Source of the DNA: Streptomyces sp. NBC_00154
GTDB lineage: Bacteria > Actinomycetota > Actinomycetes > Streptomycetales > Streptomycetaceae
Direction: 5' to 3'
Assembly: GCF_026342835.1 (NCBI RefSeq)
Contig: NZ_JAPEMI010000001.1
Coordinates: forward strand, 868,001 to 932,000
Length of the DNA stretch: 64,000 nucleotides
Shown: piece by piece, positions 46,880 to 54,808 of the stretch
Numbering within the stretch: the first letter of the stretch is position 1
How the letters are laid out: the number at the start of each line of letters is the position of its first letter
Notes under the pieces: generated by a model
Told to the model about the DNA's origin: nothing
The model's database searches: none
Seen by the model: the letters and a program-made list of their open reading frames with translations, nothing else
Position numbers and translations under genes: made by a program

Positions 46880-47803
46880 TCAGTTCAGCTGGGACTGGAC
46901 CTGCGAGGAGATCAGCTCCAGGTGCTCCAGATCGTCCAGGTCGAGGACCTGGAGGTAGATCCGGGACGACCCGATCTCGCCGTACCGGCCGATCTTGTCG
47001 ACCACTTCGGCGGGCGAGCCCGCAAGTCCGTTCGCCTTCAGCTCCTCCACATCGCGGCCGATGACCGACGCACGCCGGGCCACCTCGGCGTCATCCCTGC
47101 CGACACAGACCACCAGGGCGTTGGAGTACACCAGGTCGTCCTCGCCGCGCCCGGCCGCCGTTGCGGCCTCCTTGACCCGTCCGAACTGCTTCTCGCTGTC
47201 CTCCAGCGAGGCGAACGGGATGTTGAACTCGTCCGCGTACAGCGCGGCGAGCCGCGGTGTACGCGACGCACCGTGACCGCCGATCAGAATCGGTACCTTG
47301 GCCTGGGCCGGCTTGGGCAGCGCGGGCGAGTCGGTGAGCTGGTAGTAGGTGCCGTCGTAGTTGAACTTCTCGCCGACGCCGGTCGCCCAGAGTCCGGTGA
47401 CGATCGCCAGCTGCTCCTCCAGCCGGCCGAACTTCTCCTTGGGGAACGGGATGCCGTACGCCTTGTGCTCCTCCTCGAACCAGCCGGCGCCCAGGCCGAG
47501 TTCGACCCGGCCGCCGGACATCTGGTCGACCTGGGCGACCTGGATCGCGAGGACACCGGGGAGCCGGAAGGTCCCCGCGGTCATCAGCGTGCCGAGCCGG
47601 ATCCGCTTGGTCTCCCGCGCCAGCCCGGCCAGGGTGATCCAGGCGTCGGTCGGGCCGGGCAGCCCGTTCCCCGCCCCCATGTGGAGGTAATGGTCGGAAC
47701 GGTAGAAGGCATTGAAGCCGAGGTCCTCGGCAGCCTTGGCGACAGTGAGCAGAGTGTCGTAGCTCGCCCCTTGCTGGGGCTCCGTGAAGATTCGAAGATC
47801 CAT
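46880..47803 (-). CDS. LLM-class F420-dependent oxidoreductase
   Basis: This 307-residue TIM-barrel protein is of the luciferase-like monooxygenase family that binds coenzyme F420 in actinobacteria. Characteristic segments are AEDLGFNAFYRSDHYLHM, KRIRLGTLMTAGTFRLPGVL, GGRVELGLGAGWFEEEHKAYG and PILIGGHGASRTPRLAALYADEF. The substrate is unknown. The start is ATG 47803 (MDLRIFTEP); a GTG at 47818 is possible. It stands on its own between mmuM and the DUF6099 gene, all on the minus strand. Confidence 0.87.
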   Translation of the reverse strand: MDLRIFTEPQQGASYDTLLTVAKAAEDLGFNAFYRSDHYLHMGAGNGLPGPTDAWITLAGLARETKRIRLGTLMTAGTFRLPGVLAIQVAQVDQMSGGRVELGLGAGWFEEEHKAYGIPFPKEKFGRLEEQLAIVTGLWATGVGEKFNYDGTYYQLTDSPALPKPAQAKVPILIGGHGASRTPRLAALYADEFNIPFASLEDSEKQFGRVKEAATAAGRGEDDLVYSNALVVCVGRDDAEVARRASVIGRDVEELKANGLAGSPAEVVDKIGRYGEIGSSRIYLQVLDLDDLEHLELISSQVQSQLN

Positions 47804-47917
47804 GGATCCATCCTGCACCTCCGAACGCCGGTCGTCGCTCCTCCCACTGCGTGTGCGGCCCGGCGGCGGATCCGCGCACAGTCGGTCAGGTGCGGGCAGG
47901 TGTGCCCGTGGGGGCGG

Positions 47918-48454
47918 TCACGGCTGGCCCGCCGCCGAGCCTGCCGCTCCGCGGACCGCACCGCGCGGGCCGTCCCGCCCTCTCCCCTGCTCCAGATCGT
48001 GCTTCCGCTCCCGGTCCTGCTCCGCAAGGCGCCGGAGCATCCCGTGCACCCGGTCCAGCGACTCGTCCGCGGCATCGATCGCCTCTATGCACTGCCAGTA
48101 GAGACTCTCCTCGTCGGTGTCGCAGGCCACCGCGACGAGTGCCATCCCCACTTCCCCGAGCAGCGCGCCGAGACCGGTCAAAGTCGCGCGCGGATCGGCG
48201 ACCTCGGAGAGCTGGGCAGCCCGTGCCACACCGGTCCGCACCACCGGATGATCCGGCGCCCCGCTGCCCCTCCCTCCGATCTCACTGAGCCCTCGCGCCT
48301 CGCCGCGCAACTCCTTCGGCCCGCTCGCCGCCAGCCGGTCGCCGATCGCCTGGGCCAGCGCCTGGGCCTGCCAGGCCTCCGCCATGATGGACGGCGTGCC
48401 CCGGCTCTGCGCCAGAGCTCGCCGACTTACCCCTATGAGCCGCTCCGCTTCCAT
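47918..48454 (-). CDS. DUF6099-type protein
   Basis: This 178-residue soluble, mostly helical protein resembles the Streptomyces DUF6099 family (MEAERLIGVSRRALAQSR, EAWQAQALAQAIGDRL, ELRGEARGLSEIGGRG, ESLYWQCIEAIDAADESLDRV). Function is unknown. The last 30 residues are disordered and charged. The start is ATG 48454. DnaA-box-like sequences lie in the 124 bases upstream. Confidence 0.75.
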   Translation of the reverse strand: MEAERLIGVSRRALAQSRGTPSIMAEAWQAQALAQAIGDRLAASGPKELRGEARGLSEIGGRGSGAPDHPVVRTGVARAAQLSEVADPRATLTGLGALLGEVGMALVAVACDTDEESLYWQCIEAIDAADESLDRVHGMLRRLAEQDRERKHDLEQGRGRDGPRGAVRGAAGSAAGQP

Positions 48455-48495
48455 GCATTGCCCCCGTCCGTACGAAAACCCGCTCACCTCATCCA

Positions 48496-48573
48496 TTACC
48501 CACAGTGAGGGGAGTGGCACCGAAAGGCCAGGGGATTTCGGAAATCTGTGGACAGGAAGTCGATTGTGGATAA
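48496..48573. promoter_or_regulatory. Three DnaA-box-like 9-mers
   Basis: TTACCCACA at 48496-48504 (plus), CTGTCCACA at 48547-48555 (minus) and TTATCCACA at 48565-48573 (minus) each match TTRTCCACA with zero or one mismatch. The last is the exact E. coli consensus. Two copies are 18 bases apart, within a direct duplication (GTGGAYA...AAGTCGATT). They lie in the 124-base gap upstream of the DUF6099 gene. Confidence 0.45.
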
Positions 48574-48578
48574 GTCGA

Positions 48579-48938
48579 TTACTCCGAAGAGTGACGATCT
48601 TGGGGATCCGGCCGCTCCGGAACCGGAAAGCGCGCCTCGTTCCGGTCGATTTTCTCCGCCAGCGCCGCCAGCGCATCGATGCCCAGCACCTCGCAGAATT
48701 GCAGCAGATACGCGAGCACGTCCGCGACTTCGTCCGCCACCCGATGCGCCGTCGCGGGCTTCTCCATCACCTGCGCCGACTGCTCGGGCGTCAACCACTG
48801 GAAGATCTCGACCAGTTCGGATGCCTCGACGCTCAGCGCCGCCGCCAGGTTCTTCGGGGTGTGGTACTGCTCCCAGTCCCGTTCGGCCGCGAACGCGGCC
48901 AGCCGTCGCTGCAGTGCCTGCACGTCAAGTTCTGTCAC
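48579..48938 (-). CDS. MazG-like nucleotide pyrophosphohydrolase
   Basis: This 119-residue all-alpha NTP pyrophosphatase has the EASELVEIFQW and ADEVADVLAYLLQF helices that supply the ExxE and ExxD metal ligands. Small stand-alone members of this type hydrolyse (d)NTPs, often dCTP or modified nucleotides, to monophosphates. GTG 48938 overlaps the AAA-ATPase stop by four bases, so the two are made together. Confidence 0.88.
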   Translation of the reverse strand: MTELDVQALQRRLAAFAAERDWEQYHTPKNLAAALSVEASELVEIFQWLTPEQSAQVMEKPATAHRVADEVADVLAYLLQFCEVLGIDALAALAEKIDRNEARFPVPERPDPQDRHSSE

Positions 48939-50143
48939 GGTGCCAGGTCTACCACCGTCACACCGGCCGTCCCGCGGGCCTCGGAGGCGGCCGCCTCCGC
49001 GACCGTGCCCACCAGCCTGAGGTGCCCGGCGGCGCCGATCGACGCCGCCAGGGCCAGCAGCCGGCGCAGCTGACGTCCGTCCAGGTCCCGGTCGAGTCCG
49101 TCGGCCAGCACAGTGAGGGTCTGCATGGCCGACGGCACCTCCCCCGCCGCCTCCATGGCCAGCACCCCGGGGCCGGTGAGCAGCACCAGGGCCAGCGCGA
49201 GATACCTCAACTCGCCGTCGCCGAGCCGCCCGACAGGGGTGCGGTGCCCGCCGTCGCGCTCGACCAGGGCGCGCACCGTCCCGTCCGCGAGCCGCTCGAC
49301 GCCGAGCCCCGTCACCGTCCCCGCGCATCCGGCACCGGCCGCCGCGACGAGGCGGGCATGCCGCTGACCGCACTGGGTGTGCGTCCGTTCCAGCACCGCC
49401 GCGAGGTTGTCGCAGCCGCGACGCAGCCGGTCCTCGCCGCTCGGCACCGGCGCCCGCATCCGCTGCGGCTGCGGTTCGCATGCGAAGACCGACCGGAGGG
49501 CCACCACCATCTGTTCGGCGGCGGCCAGGACCCGTACCTGCCCCTCGGTCGTTCCCGCGACCCGCAGCGGGAGCAGCGCGGTGCCGAGCACGTCGTCCGG
49601 CAGTGGGGCTCGGGTCACCGGAACCGCGCCTGCCGTGTGCCAGGCCGCCTGGACCGTCGAACGCCCGGGATCGCGCAGGGCGGTGGTGAGCAGGGTCTCG
49701 CCGCCGCCGGTCAGCCGTTCGCCGACGATCCGGAGGGTGGGTTCGGCCTGGACGGCGAGGTCGAGCCGGACCGGACCGGCCGGGCCGTCCGTCGTGCAGC
49801 CGATCCGGAAGCCGCGGCGGCCCTGTGCGTCGGCCCCGGCCCGTTCGGGTACGTACGCCTCCGGGTCCGGGAACACCTCGGCGAGCGGGTCGCCGGCGCC
49901 CAGCCGGGCCAGTGCCTCGTACGCCCGCAGCACGCTGGACTTGCCGCTGCCGGCGGGCCCGGCGAAGAGCGTGAGCGGCCCGATCGGGAGGACGGTGCCC
50001 CGGTGCGAGGCGAAGGCGGAGAGCCGCAGTTCGGTCACGACGGGGCCGGCGGAACGGGCACCCCGGGCGGCGGACGGTAACCCGGAACGGACATCAGGGA
50101 CAGCGGGCGGCAGCGAGGTGGCCCCCGGGCGGAGTGCAGTCAT
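48935..50143 (-). CDS. AAA-family (SMC/OLD-like) ATPase coupled to MazG
   Basis: This 402-residue P-loop ATPase has Walker A GPAGSGKSSVLRAYEAL (about 60-76). A signature-like GRLGDGELRYLALALVLLTGPG (about 300) precedes VLAMEAAGEVPSAMQTLTVLA, resembling the C-terminal ABC/SMC half of RecF/OLD-type ATPases. The Walker B acidic pair appears degenerate (LAMEAAG). The start is ATG 50143. Coupling to a nucleotide pyrophosphatase is reminiscent of defence modules, but no nuclease or other effector is beside it. It could equally be a housekeeping pair of Streptomyces. Confidence 0.75.
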   Translation of the reverse strand: MTALRPGATSLPPAVPDVRSGLPSAARGARSAGPVVTELRLSAFASHRGTVLPIGPLTLFAGPAGSGKSSVLRAYEALARLGAGDPLAEVFPDPEAYVPERAGADAQGRRGFRIGCTTDGPAGPVRLDLAVQAEPTLRIVGERLTGGGETLLTTALRDPGRSTVQAAWHTAGAVPVTRAPLPDDVLGTALLPLRVAGTTEGQVRVLAAAEQMVVALRSVFACEPQPQRMRAPVPSGEDRLRRGCDNLAAVLERTHTQCGQRHARLVAAAGAGCAGTVTGLGVERLADGTVRALVERDGGHRTPVGRLGDGELRYLALALVLLTGPGVLAMEAAGEVPSAMQTLTVLADGLDRDLDGRQLRRLLALAASIGAAGHLRLVGTVAEAAASEARGTAGVTVVDLAP

Positions 50144-50198
50144 GAGCGGACCGTACTCACGCCGCCGACCGGCGAACCGTTCCGCCGGGCGGACCTTC

Positions 50199-50597
50199 CT
50201 ACGATCGGGGTACGCCCGCCGTCGCAACCCCCTCGACCTCCATGCCGACCGGCGACAGCAGAAAGACGTTCCGGTCGACCCGGTGCATTCCGCTGCCCAG
50301 TCCGAAGACCACACCGCTGGCGAAGTCCAGGATCCGCTTGGCCACATCGGTCTCGGCACCGGTCAGATCGAGCAGCACAGGGATCTGCGCGACCAGGTAC
50401 TCGGCCACCTCCCGCGCGTCCGCGAAGACCTGCACCCGCAGCACGACCATGCGGCGTTGTTCGGCGGTCTCGTGGCCGTCGGGGACCGTACGGTGGTCGA
50501 CCCGGGACGGCCACTCGTTGCGGCTGCGCAGCGGTACGACCTGGGCCAGCCCCTCCCACTGCTCGTCCGTGACGTCGTACCTGTCGTATCTGCTCAC
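50199..50597 (-). CDS. SepF-like cell-division protein
   Basis: This 132-residue protein has the SepF/YlmF fold: MVVLRVQVFADAREVAEYLV then AQIPVLLDLTGAETDVAKRI, LDFASGVVFGLGSGMHRVDRNVFLLSP. SepF tethers FtsZ to the membrane. Streptomyces have several SepF-like paralogues besides the dcw-cluster copy, and this isolated one is likely one of them. The start is GTG 50597 (MSRYDRYDVTDEQWEG); the open frame continues to 50660. A short charged N-terminus replaces the usual membrane-binding helix. Confidence 0.82.
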   Translation of the reverse strand: MSRYDRYDVTDEQWEGLAQVVPLRSRNEWPSRVDHRTVPDGHETAEQRRMVVLRVQVFADAREVAEYLVAQIPVLLDLTGAETDVAKRILDFASGVVFGLGSGMHRVDRNVFLLSPVGMEVEGVATAGVPRS

Positions 50598-50701
50598 CGG
50601 ACCACCCCGTCTGTGCATCGGTCGGCGTTGCGCCGGCTGCGCTCGCTGTTCATCGGGCAATTCTCTCGCCCCTCACCCGTTCGGCGTACCAGCGACACGG
50701 G

Positions 50702-51970
50702 TCAGTGGCTGATCGACACCTCCGACGGGCCCGCGGGCTCCGTGTCCGGGTTCATCTCGAGCGGGGTGAAACGGACCGGCAGATGCACCAGCGCGCGGTG
50801 GAACGGACCGGGTCGCCACATCAGTTCGCTCGCCGGAACGGCCAATTCCGCATCGCACAGCTGGCTGGTCAGCTGCTCGATCGCGGTCATCGCGATGAGC
50901 AGCGCAGGCTGCTTCGCCGGACACCGGTGCGGCCCCGCCGACCAGGCCAGATGCGCGCTGCCGCCGGAGCGCACGCCGGGGTCCGAAGTGGCGTGCTCGG
51001 ACTGCGTGTTGGCCGCCGCGTAGGAGACCAGGAGCAGCTGTCCGGCACGCAGCCGGAGGCCGTGGAACTCGGTGTCGTGGCGCGGGTAGTGGGCGGCCAG
51101 ATTGGCCAGCGGCGGGTCCTGCCAGAGGACCTCGTTGATGGCCTCGTGGGCCGTCATCGCGCCGCGTTGCAGTGAGCCTGCGTAGCGCGCGTCGGTGAGC
51201 ATGTGCAGCAGCGCGTTGCCGATCAGATTGGTCGTCGGGTCGTGGCCCGCGCTCATCATCAGCGTGATCTGACGCACAGTCTCGTCGTTGTCGAGACCGG
51301 CCGGGTGGCCGAGGAAGTACGAGGTGAGATCGCGACGGGGCCGGGCGCGCCGGTCGGCGACGAGGCCGGTGACGACGGTGACGAGATCGGCGTACGCGGC
51401 GGCGGCGTCGTCGGCGGAGTTGAACATGCCGCCGATGCCCTCGACGATCCGTTCGCGGTCCTCGGGCGGTACGCCGAACCACGTGGTGAAGATGTGCAAC
51501 GGGAGCCGTCGCGCGTACTGGGCGACGAGGTCGCCACTGCCGGAGGCGGCGAACTCCCGGATGAGCCGGCGGGCCACGCGGGCCACCTCGGCCCGCAGGA
51601 CGTGCGGCTCGATCATGGCGAGGCCGTCGTTGATGGCGTCGCGGTAGCGGGCGTGCACGTCGCCGTCGCTGAAGAGTGCGGTCGGCCGGTAGCCGAGCAT
51701 CGGCAGGACCGGTGAGTCGGCGGGGACGGTGGCCTGCCAGGCCCGGGGGTCCTTGGTGAAGGTGTGGGTGTCGCGCAGCAGATCGACGGCCGCCTGGTAG
51801 TCGGTGACCAGCAGGGCGTCGATACCGGCGGCTATCCGGACCGGGGCGAGCGGACCGTGCGCGCGCAGCCGCCGGTAGTGGCCGTGCGGATCGGCGGCGA
51901 AGTCCGGGCCGTACAGCGCGAGCGGCTGCGGCGGCTGTACGGAGCGCACGGAGGCGGCGGGAGGTGTCAT
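50702..51970 (-). CDS. cvnE: Conservon-associated cytochrome P450 lacking ExxR (CYP157-like)
   Basis: This 422-residue P450 is last in a conservon operon. The I-helix AGHDPTTN (about 241-248) and the haem-ligand cysteine C350 in GPHRCPAKQ are present. The K-helix, which should read ExxR, is E280-V-L-W283, so the normally invariant Arg is Trp. The haem-binding loop is also atypical (WSAGPHRCPA rather than FGxGxHxCxG). Loss of ExxR is a known feature of the CYP157 family found in Streptomyces conservons. It may be catalytically altered or act in signalling. The start is ATG 51970, overlapping the cvnD stop. Confidence 0.88.
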   Translation of the reverse strand: MTPPAASVRSVQPPQPLALYGPDFAADPHGHYRRLRAHGPLAPVRIAAGIDALLVTDYQAAVDLLRDTHTFTKDPRAWQATVPADSPVLPMLGYRPTALFSDGDVHARYRDAINDGLAMIEPHVLRAEVARVARRLIREFAASGSGDLVAQYARRLPLHIFTTWFGVPPEDRERIVEGIGGMFNSADDAAAAYADLVTVVTGLVADRRARPRRDLTSYFLGHPAGLDNDETVRQITLMMSAGHDPTTNLIGNALLHMLTDARYAGSLQRGAMTAHEAINEVLWQDPPLANLAAHYPRHDTEFHGLRLRAGQLLLVSYAAANTQSEHATSDPGVRSGGSAHLAWSAGPHRCPAKQPALLIAMTAIEQLTSQLCDAELAVPASELMWRPGPFHRALVHLPVRFTPLEMNPDTEPAGPSEVSISH

Positions 51971-52581
51971 GACGGGTCCTGAGGCTGGGGCAGGCGGGTC
52001 AGCACATGCTCGGCGAGGGCGATCAGGGCGTCGATGCTGCCGCGGCGTTCGCGGGCGTCGCACTGCAGCAGGGGGGTGTCGGGGTGGAGATCGAGGTGTT
52101 TGCGCAGCACCTCGTCCGGGTGGTCGGGCGCGTCCGGGAAGCGGTTGACGGCGACGGCGTACGGCAGTCCCTGCTCCTCGACCATGTCCATGACCGCGAA
52201 GGAGTCGCCGAGCCTGCGGGTGTCGACCAGCACGAGGGCGCCGAGGGCGCCACGCGCGATGTCCTCCCAGAGCGGGAAGAACCGTTCCTGGCCTGGGGTG
52301 CCGAACATGTAGAGCACCAGGTCGTCGGGGACGGTGAGCCGGCCGAAGTCGACGGCGACCGTGGTGGTGGTCTTGTCCGGCAGTCCCGCGGTGTCGTCGA
52401 GACGGGTGCTGGACTGGGTCATCGCCTCTTCGGTGTGGAGCGTGGGTATCTCCGACAGCGTACGGATCAGGGTCGTCTTGCCCACGCCGAAGGGACCCGT
52501 GACGACGAGCTTCATCAGGGTCTGTTCGGCATGCGGCAGATAGCCGATGCCGGTCCGGTCAGTGGAGGGAGCGGAGTCCAA
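51967..52581 (-). CDS. cvnD: Conservon GTPase CvnD
   Basis: This 204-residue small Ras-like GTPase has Walker A GPFGVGKTTL (about 29-38), the switch II region FGTPGQERFF, and NRFPDAPDH (NKxD-like). It interacts with the CvnB roadblock protein in conservon signalling at the membrane. The start is most likely TTG 52581 (MDSAPSTDRTG), with GAGAGG seven bases before it, overlapping cvnC by 23 bases. An in-frame Met near residue 23 would start just before the P-loop. Confidence 0.92.
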   Translation of the reverse strand: MDSAPSTDRTGIGYLPHAEQTLMKLVVTGPFGVGKTTLIRTLSEIPTLHTEEAMTQSSTRLDDTAGLPDKTTTTVAVDFGRLTVPDDLVLYMFGTPGQERFFPLWEDIARGALGALVLVDTRRLGDSFAVMDMVEEQGLPYAVAVNRFPDAPDHPDEVLRKHLDLHPDTPLLQCDARERRGSIDALIALAEHVLTRLPQPQDPS

Positions 52582-52912
52582 CGAGCAGCCTCTCGACGAG
52601 CGACCGGTCGGTCTCCCCGGCGCTGGGGATCGGCGGTCGGGTGTGCAGATGTCCGGCGGCCGCGAGGTCCGTGGCCAGGAAGACGGTGGCGCTGACCGGA
52701 AGGTCCAGGTGGGCCGCGCATTCGACGACGCTGAGGGCGCCCGGTTCGAGCAGCTCGCACAGCCTGCGCTGTTCCGAGCCCGTGTCGTCGGGCAGGGCCG
52801 AGTCGGTGCGTACGAGCACGGCAAGCCGGTCGAGTGCGGGGCCGGTGGGCCGGGTCCGGCCACCGGTGACCAGGTAGGCGGGGATCAGACGGCGTCCTGG
52901 ACCCGGGGTCAT
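52559..52912 (-). CDS. cvnC: Conservon DUF742 protein CvnC
   Basis: This 117-residue DUF742 protein has RLIPAYLVTGGRTRPTG, RRLCELLEPGALSVVECAAH and the C-terminal VERLLVGLRSL. A winged-helix-like fold is predicted for the family, with unknown role in the conservon complex. ATG 52912 overlaps the cvnB stop by four bases. Confidence 0.92.
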   Translation of the reverse strand: MTPGPGRRLIPAYLVTGGRTRPTGPALDRLAVLVRTDSALPDDTGSEQRRLCELLEPGALSVVECAAHLDLPVSATVFLATDLAAAGHLHTRPPIPSAGETDRSLVERLLVGLRSLH

Positions 52913-53334
52913 GGCCGGGCGGGGGTGTCCGGTCGGCGGGCGGGTGCGTTCATCGCCCGGGTCAGCGCGGTGACCTGCACCTGCATCTGGTACGCGATGT
53001 CGCCGAGCTTGGCCCCGGGTTCCGCGAACAGGGCGAGCGTGGTGTTCTTCCCGGCCGGGACGACGATGGCGAAGCCCTGGTCGGACTCGACGACCGTCTG
53101 GGCCAGCTGCGGCGCCTCGACGTCGGTGAACGCGGTGGTGAAGGCCCGGGCCGCGGCGTGCAGGGTGGCGGTCATGGCGGCGACCCGCTCGGCGGAGGCG
53201 CGGTCCAGGCCGGGTGAGGCCCCTTCGACGAGGCCGTCGCCGGTGGCGACCACGGCGTGCTGCACTCCGGGAAGTTCCAGCAGCGGGGTCAGCACCCATG
53301 CGAGGTCACCGGTGGTGGGGGTAGGGGTGCTCAC
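52909..53334 (-). CDS. cvnB: Conservon roadblock/LC7 protein CvnB
   Basis: This 141-residue roadblock/LC7-domain protein (LAWVLTPLLELPGVQHAVVA, TGDGLVEGASPGLDRASAER, MQVQVTALTRAMNAPAR) is the presumed regulator of the partner GTPase CvnD. GTG 53334 overlaps the cvnA stop by four bases. Confidence 0.92.
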   Translation of the reverse strand: MSTPTPTTGDLAWVLTPLLELPGVQHAVVATGDGLVEGASPGLDRASAERVAAMTATLHAAARAFTTAFTDVEAPQLAQTVVESDQGFAIVVPAGKNTTLALFAEPGAKLGDIAYQMQVQVTALTRAMNAPARRPDTPARP

Positions 53335-54716
53335 GTCTCGTCGTCTCCTTGGTCGTTCCGGTCGTTCCGGCAGTTCCGGTCGTCCTGGCCGTCTTTGTTG
53401 TCGTGGCGTTCCGCTTCCGGTGGGGCGGCGGGGGCGCTGCGGCCGCTGAGGGTGCCCTGCTGGAGTGCCGCCCACGACGCCTCGGCCTGTTCGGGGGTAC
53501 GGGGCGGCGGCGGGGCCGCCGGGGTCACGGCAGCGGGCGCGGACCGTACGGGGACCGGGCGGGGTGTGCGGCGGCGCCGGGTGGGCAGTCCGTTGCGCTC
53601 CTCGGCGGCGGGTTCCGGCTGGGCGGCGGGCTCCGGCTCGGCAGCAGCGGTGGTGACGGTGTGCGCGTGCACCGCCTTCGGGGCGAGGGCGGAGAGGTTG
53701 CGGTCGTCCTCCAGCACCGTCAGGAGGTGGGCGGGGACCCGCAGGATCGTACGCATCCCACCGAACGGCGATGGCTCGATATGACAGCTGAGGCCGTACT
53801 GGACGACCAGCCGGCCGACGACGGCGAAGCCGGTCTGCGGCGGATCGCCCAGCTCGGTCAGGAGCACTTCGGAGGGGCCCGCCAGCAGGGCGCGGGCGCG
53901 TTCGAGCGCGTCGTCGTCCATACCGATGCCCGCGTCGTCGACCACCAGGAAGGCACCGCGGCCGCCGCTCTGCTGGACCGTCACCTGCACGTCGGTGTCG
54001 GGGTGCGAGTAGGCGGTGGCGTTGGCCAGCAGTTCGGCGAGGGCGATCGCCAGAGGTTCGGCGGCGCGGGCGACGACGGCGAGCCACTCGTCGCGCAGAT
54101 GGTTGGCCACCTTGATGCGTTCGTAGCCGGCGACGCGGGACTGGGCGCCGAGCACGATCTCCACGAGCGGCGAGCTCTGCTGTGCCAGGCCCGGCCAGGC
54201 GTCGCAGAGCACCGCGGTGGCCTGGGTGCGGCGCAGTGCCAGTTCGTTACGGAAGTCCAGCTGCAGGATCCGCGGGTCGTCGTACTCGTGCTGGAGTTCG
54301 TGCAGCAGTTGCTGGGACTGGTTGAGCAGGGACTGGATCTTGGCGGAGGTGCCGCGCATCGCCGCGCGGGCGGCCGCGTCGACGCGTTGCCGCTCCTCCA
54401 TGACCGCGGTCCGGGCTGCCTGAACCGCCTCGGTCAGCAGCCGTGCGGAGCCGCCGTCGACCTCGGCCGCCTCGCGCAGGCCGGGCACCGGCGCGCTGGG
54501 ATGGGAGAGGGCGAGCGCGGCGGCGGGTATTCGCTTCTGGGCCAGCTGCCGGATCTCCTCGGTGAGGGCGGCGGTACGGGCATCGGCCGCCTTCGTCTGG
54601 CGTTCGGCCAGCTCGACGCGGGCCCACGCCACATTGGCGTCACGAGCCGCGTTCTGGGAGCGGACCACCGCCGTCACGGCAGCGACGACGGCGATCAGCG
54701 CCACGATCCATGCCAT
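53331..54716 (-). CDS. cvnA: Conservon sensor-kinase-like protein CvnA
   Basis: This 461-residue protein has one N-terminal membrane helix (2-18) and a long helical region (about 20-200) with many heptads. A HATPase domain follows (about 220-340: ALAELLANATAYSHPDTDV, VVDDAGIGMDDDAL, GFAVVGRLVVQYG). It lacks a recognisable phospho-accepting histidine box, as usual for CvnA. The tail is Pro/Ala-rich and disordered, ending in a strongly charged repeat (DNKDGQDDRNCRNDRNDQGD). It presumably senses an unknown signal and passes it to CvnB-D. The start is ATG 54716. Confidence 0.92.
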   Translation of the reverse strand: MAWIVALIAVVAAVTAVVRSQNAARDANVAWARVELAERQTKAADARTAALTEEIRQLAQKRIPAAALALSHPSAPVPGLREAAEVDGGSARLLTEAVQAARTAVMEERQRVDAAARAAMRGTSAKIQSLLNQSQQLLHELQHEYDDPRILQLDFRNELALRRTQATAVLCDAWPGLAQQSSPLVEIVLGAQSRVAGYERIKVANHLRDEWLAVVARAAEPLAIALAELLANATAYSHPDTDVQVTVQQSGGRGAFLVVDDAGIGMDDDALERARALLAGPSEVLLTELGDPPQTGFAVVGRLVVQYGLSCHIEPSPFGGMRTILRVPAHLLTVLEDDRNLSALAPKAVHAHTVTTAAAEPEPAAQPEPAAEERNGLPTRRRRTPRPVPVRSAPAAVTPAAPPPPRTPEQAEASWAALQQGTLSGRSAPAAPPEAERHDNKDGQDDRNCRNDRNDQGDDET

Positions 54717-54808
54717 GCCGTCACCGCATTTCTGTTGTCGGGTCCGTCTCCCTGCCCGGGCGGCGGGAGATCCGGCTGTCACCCCGTGCGGCCTGCCGCC
54801 CCACGGGA

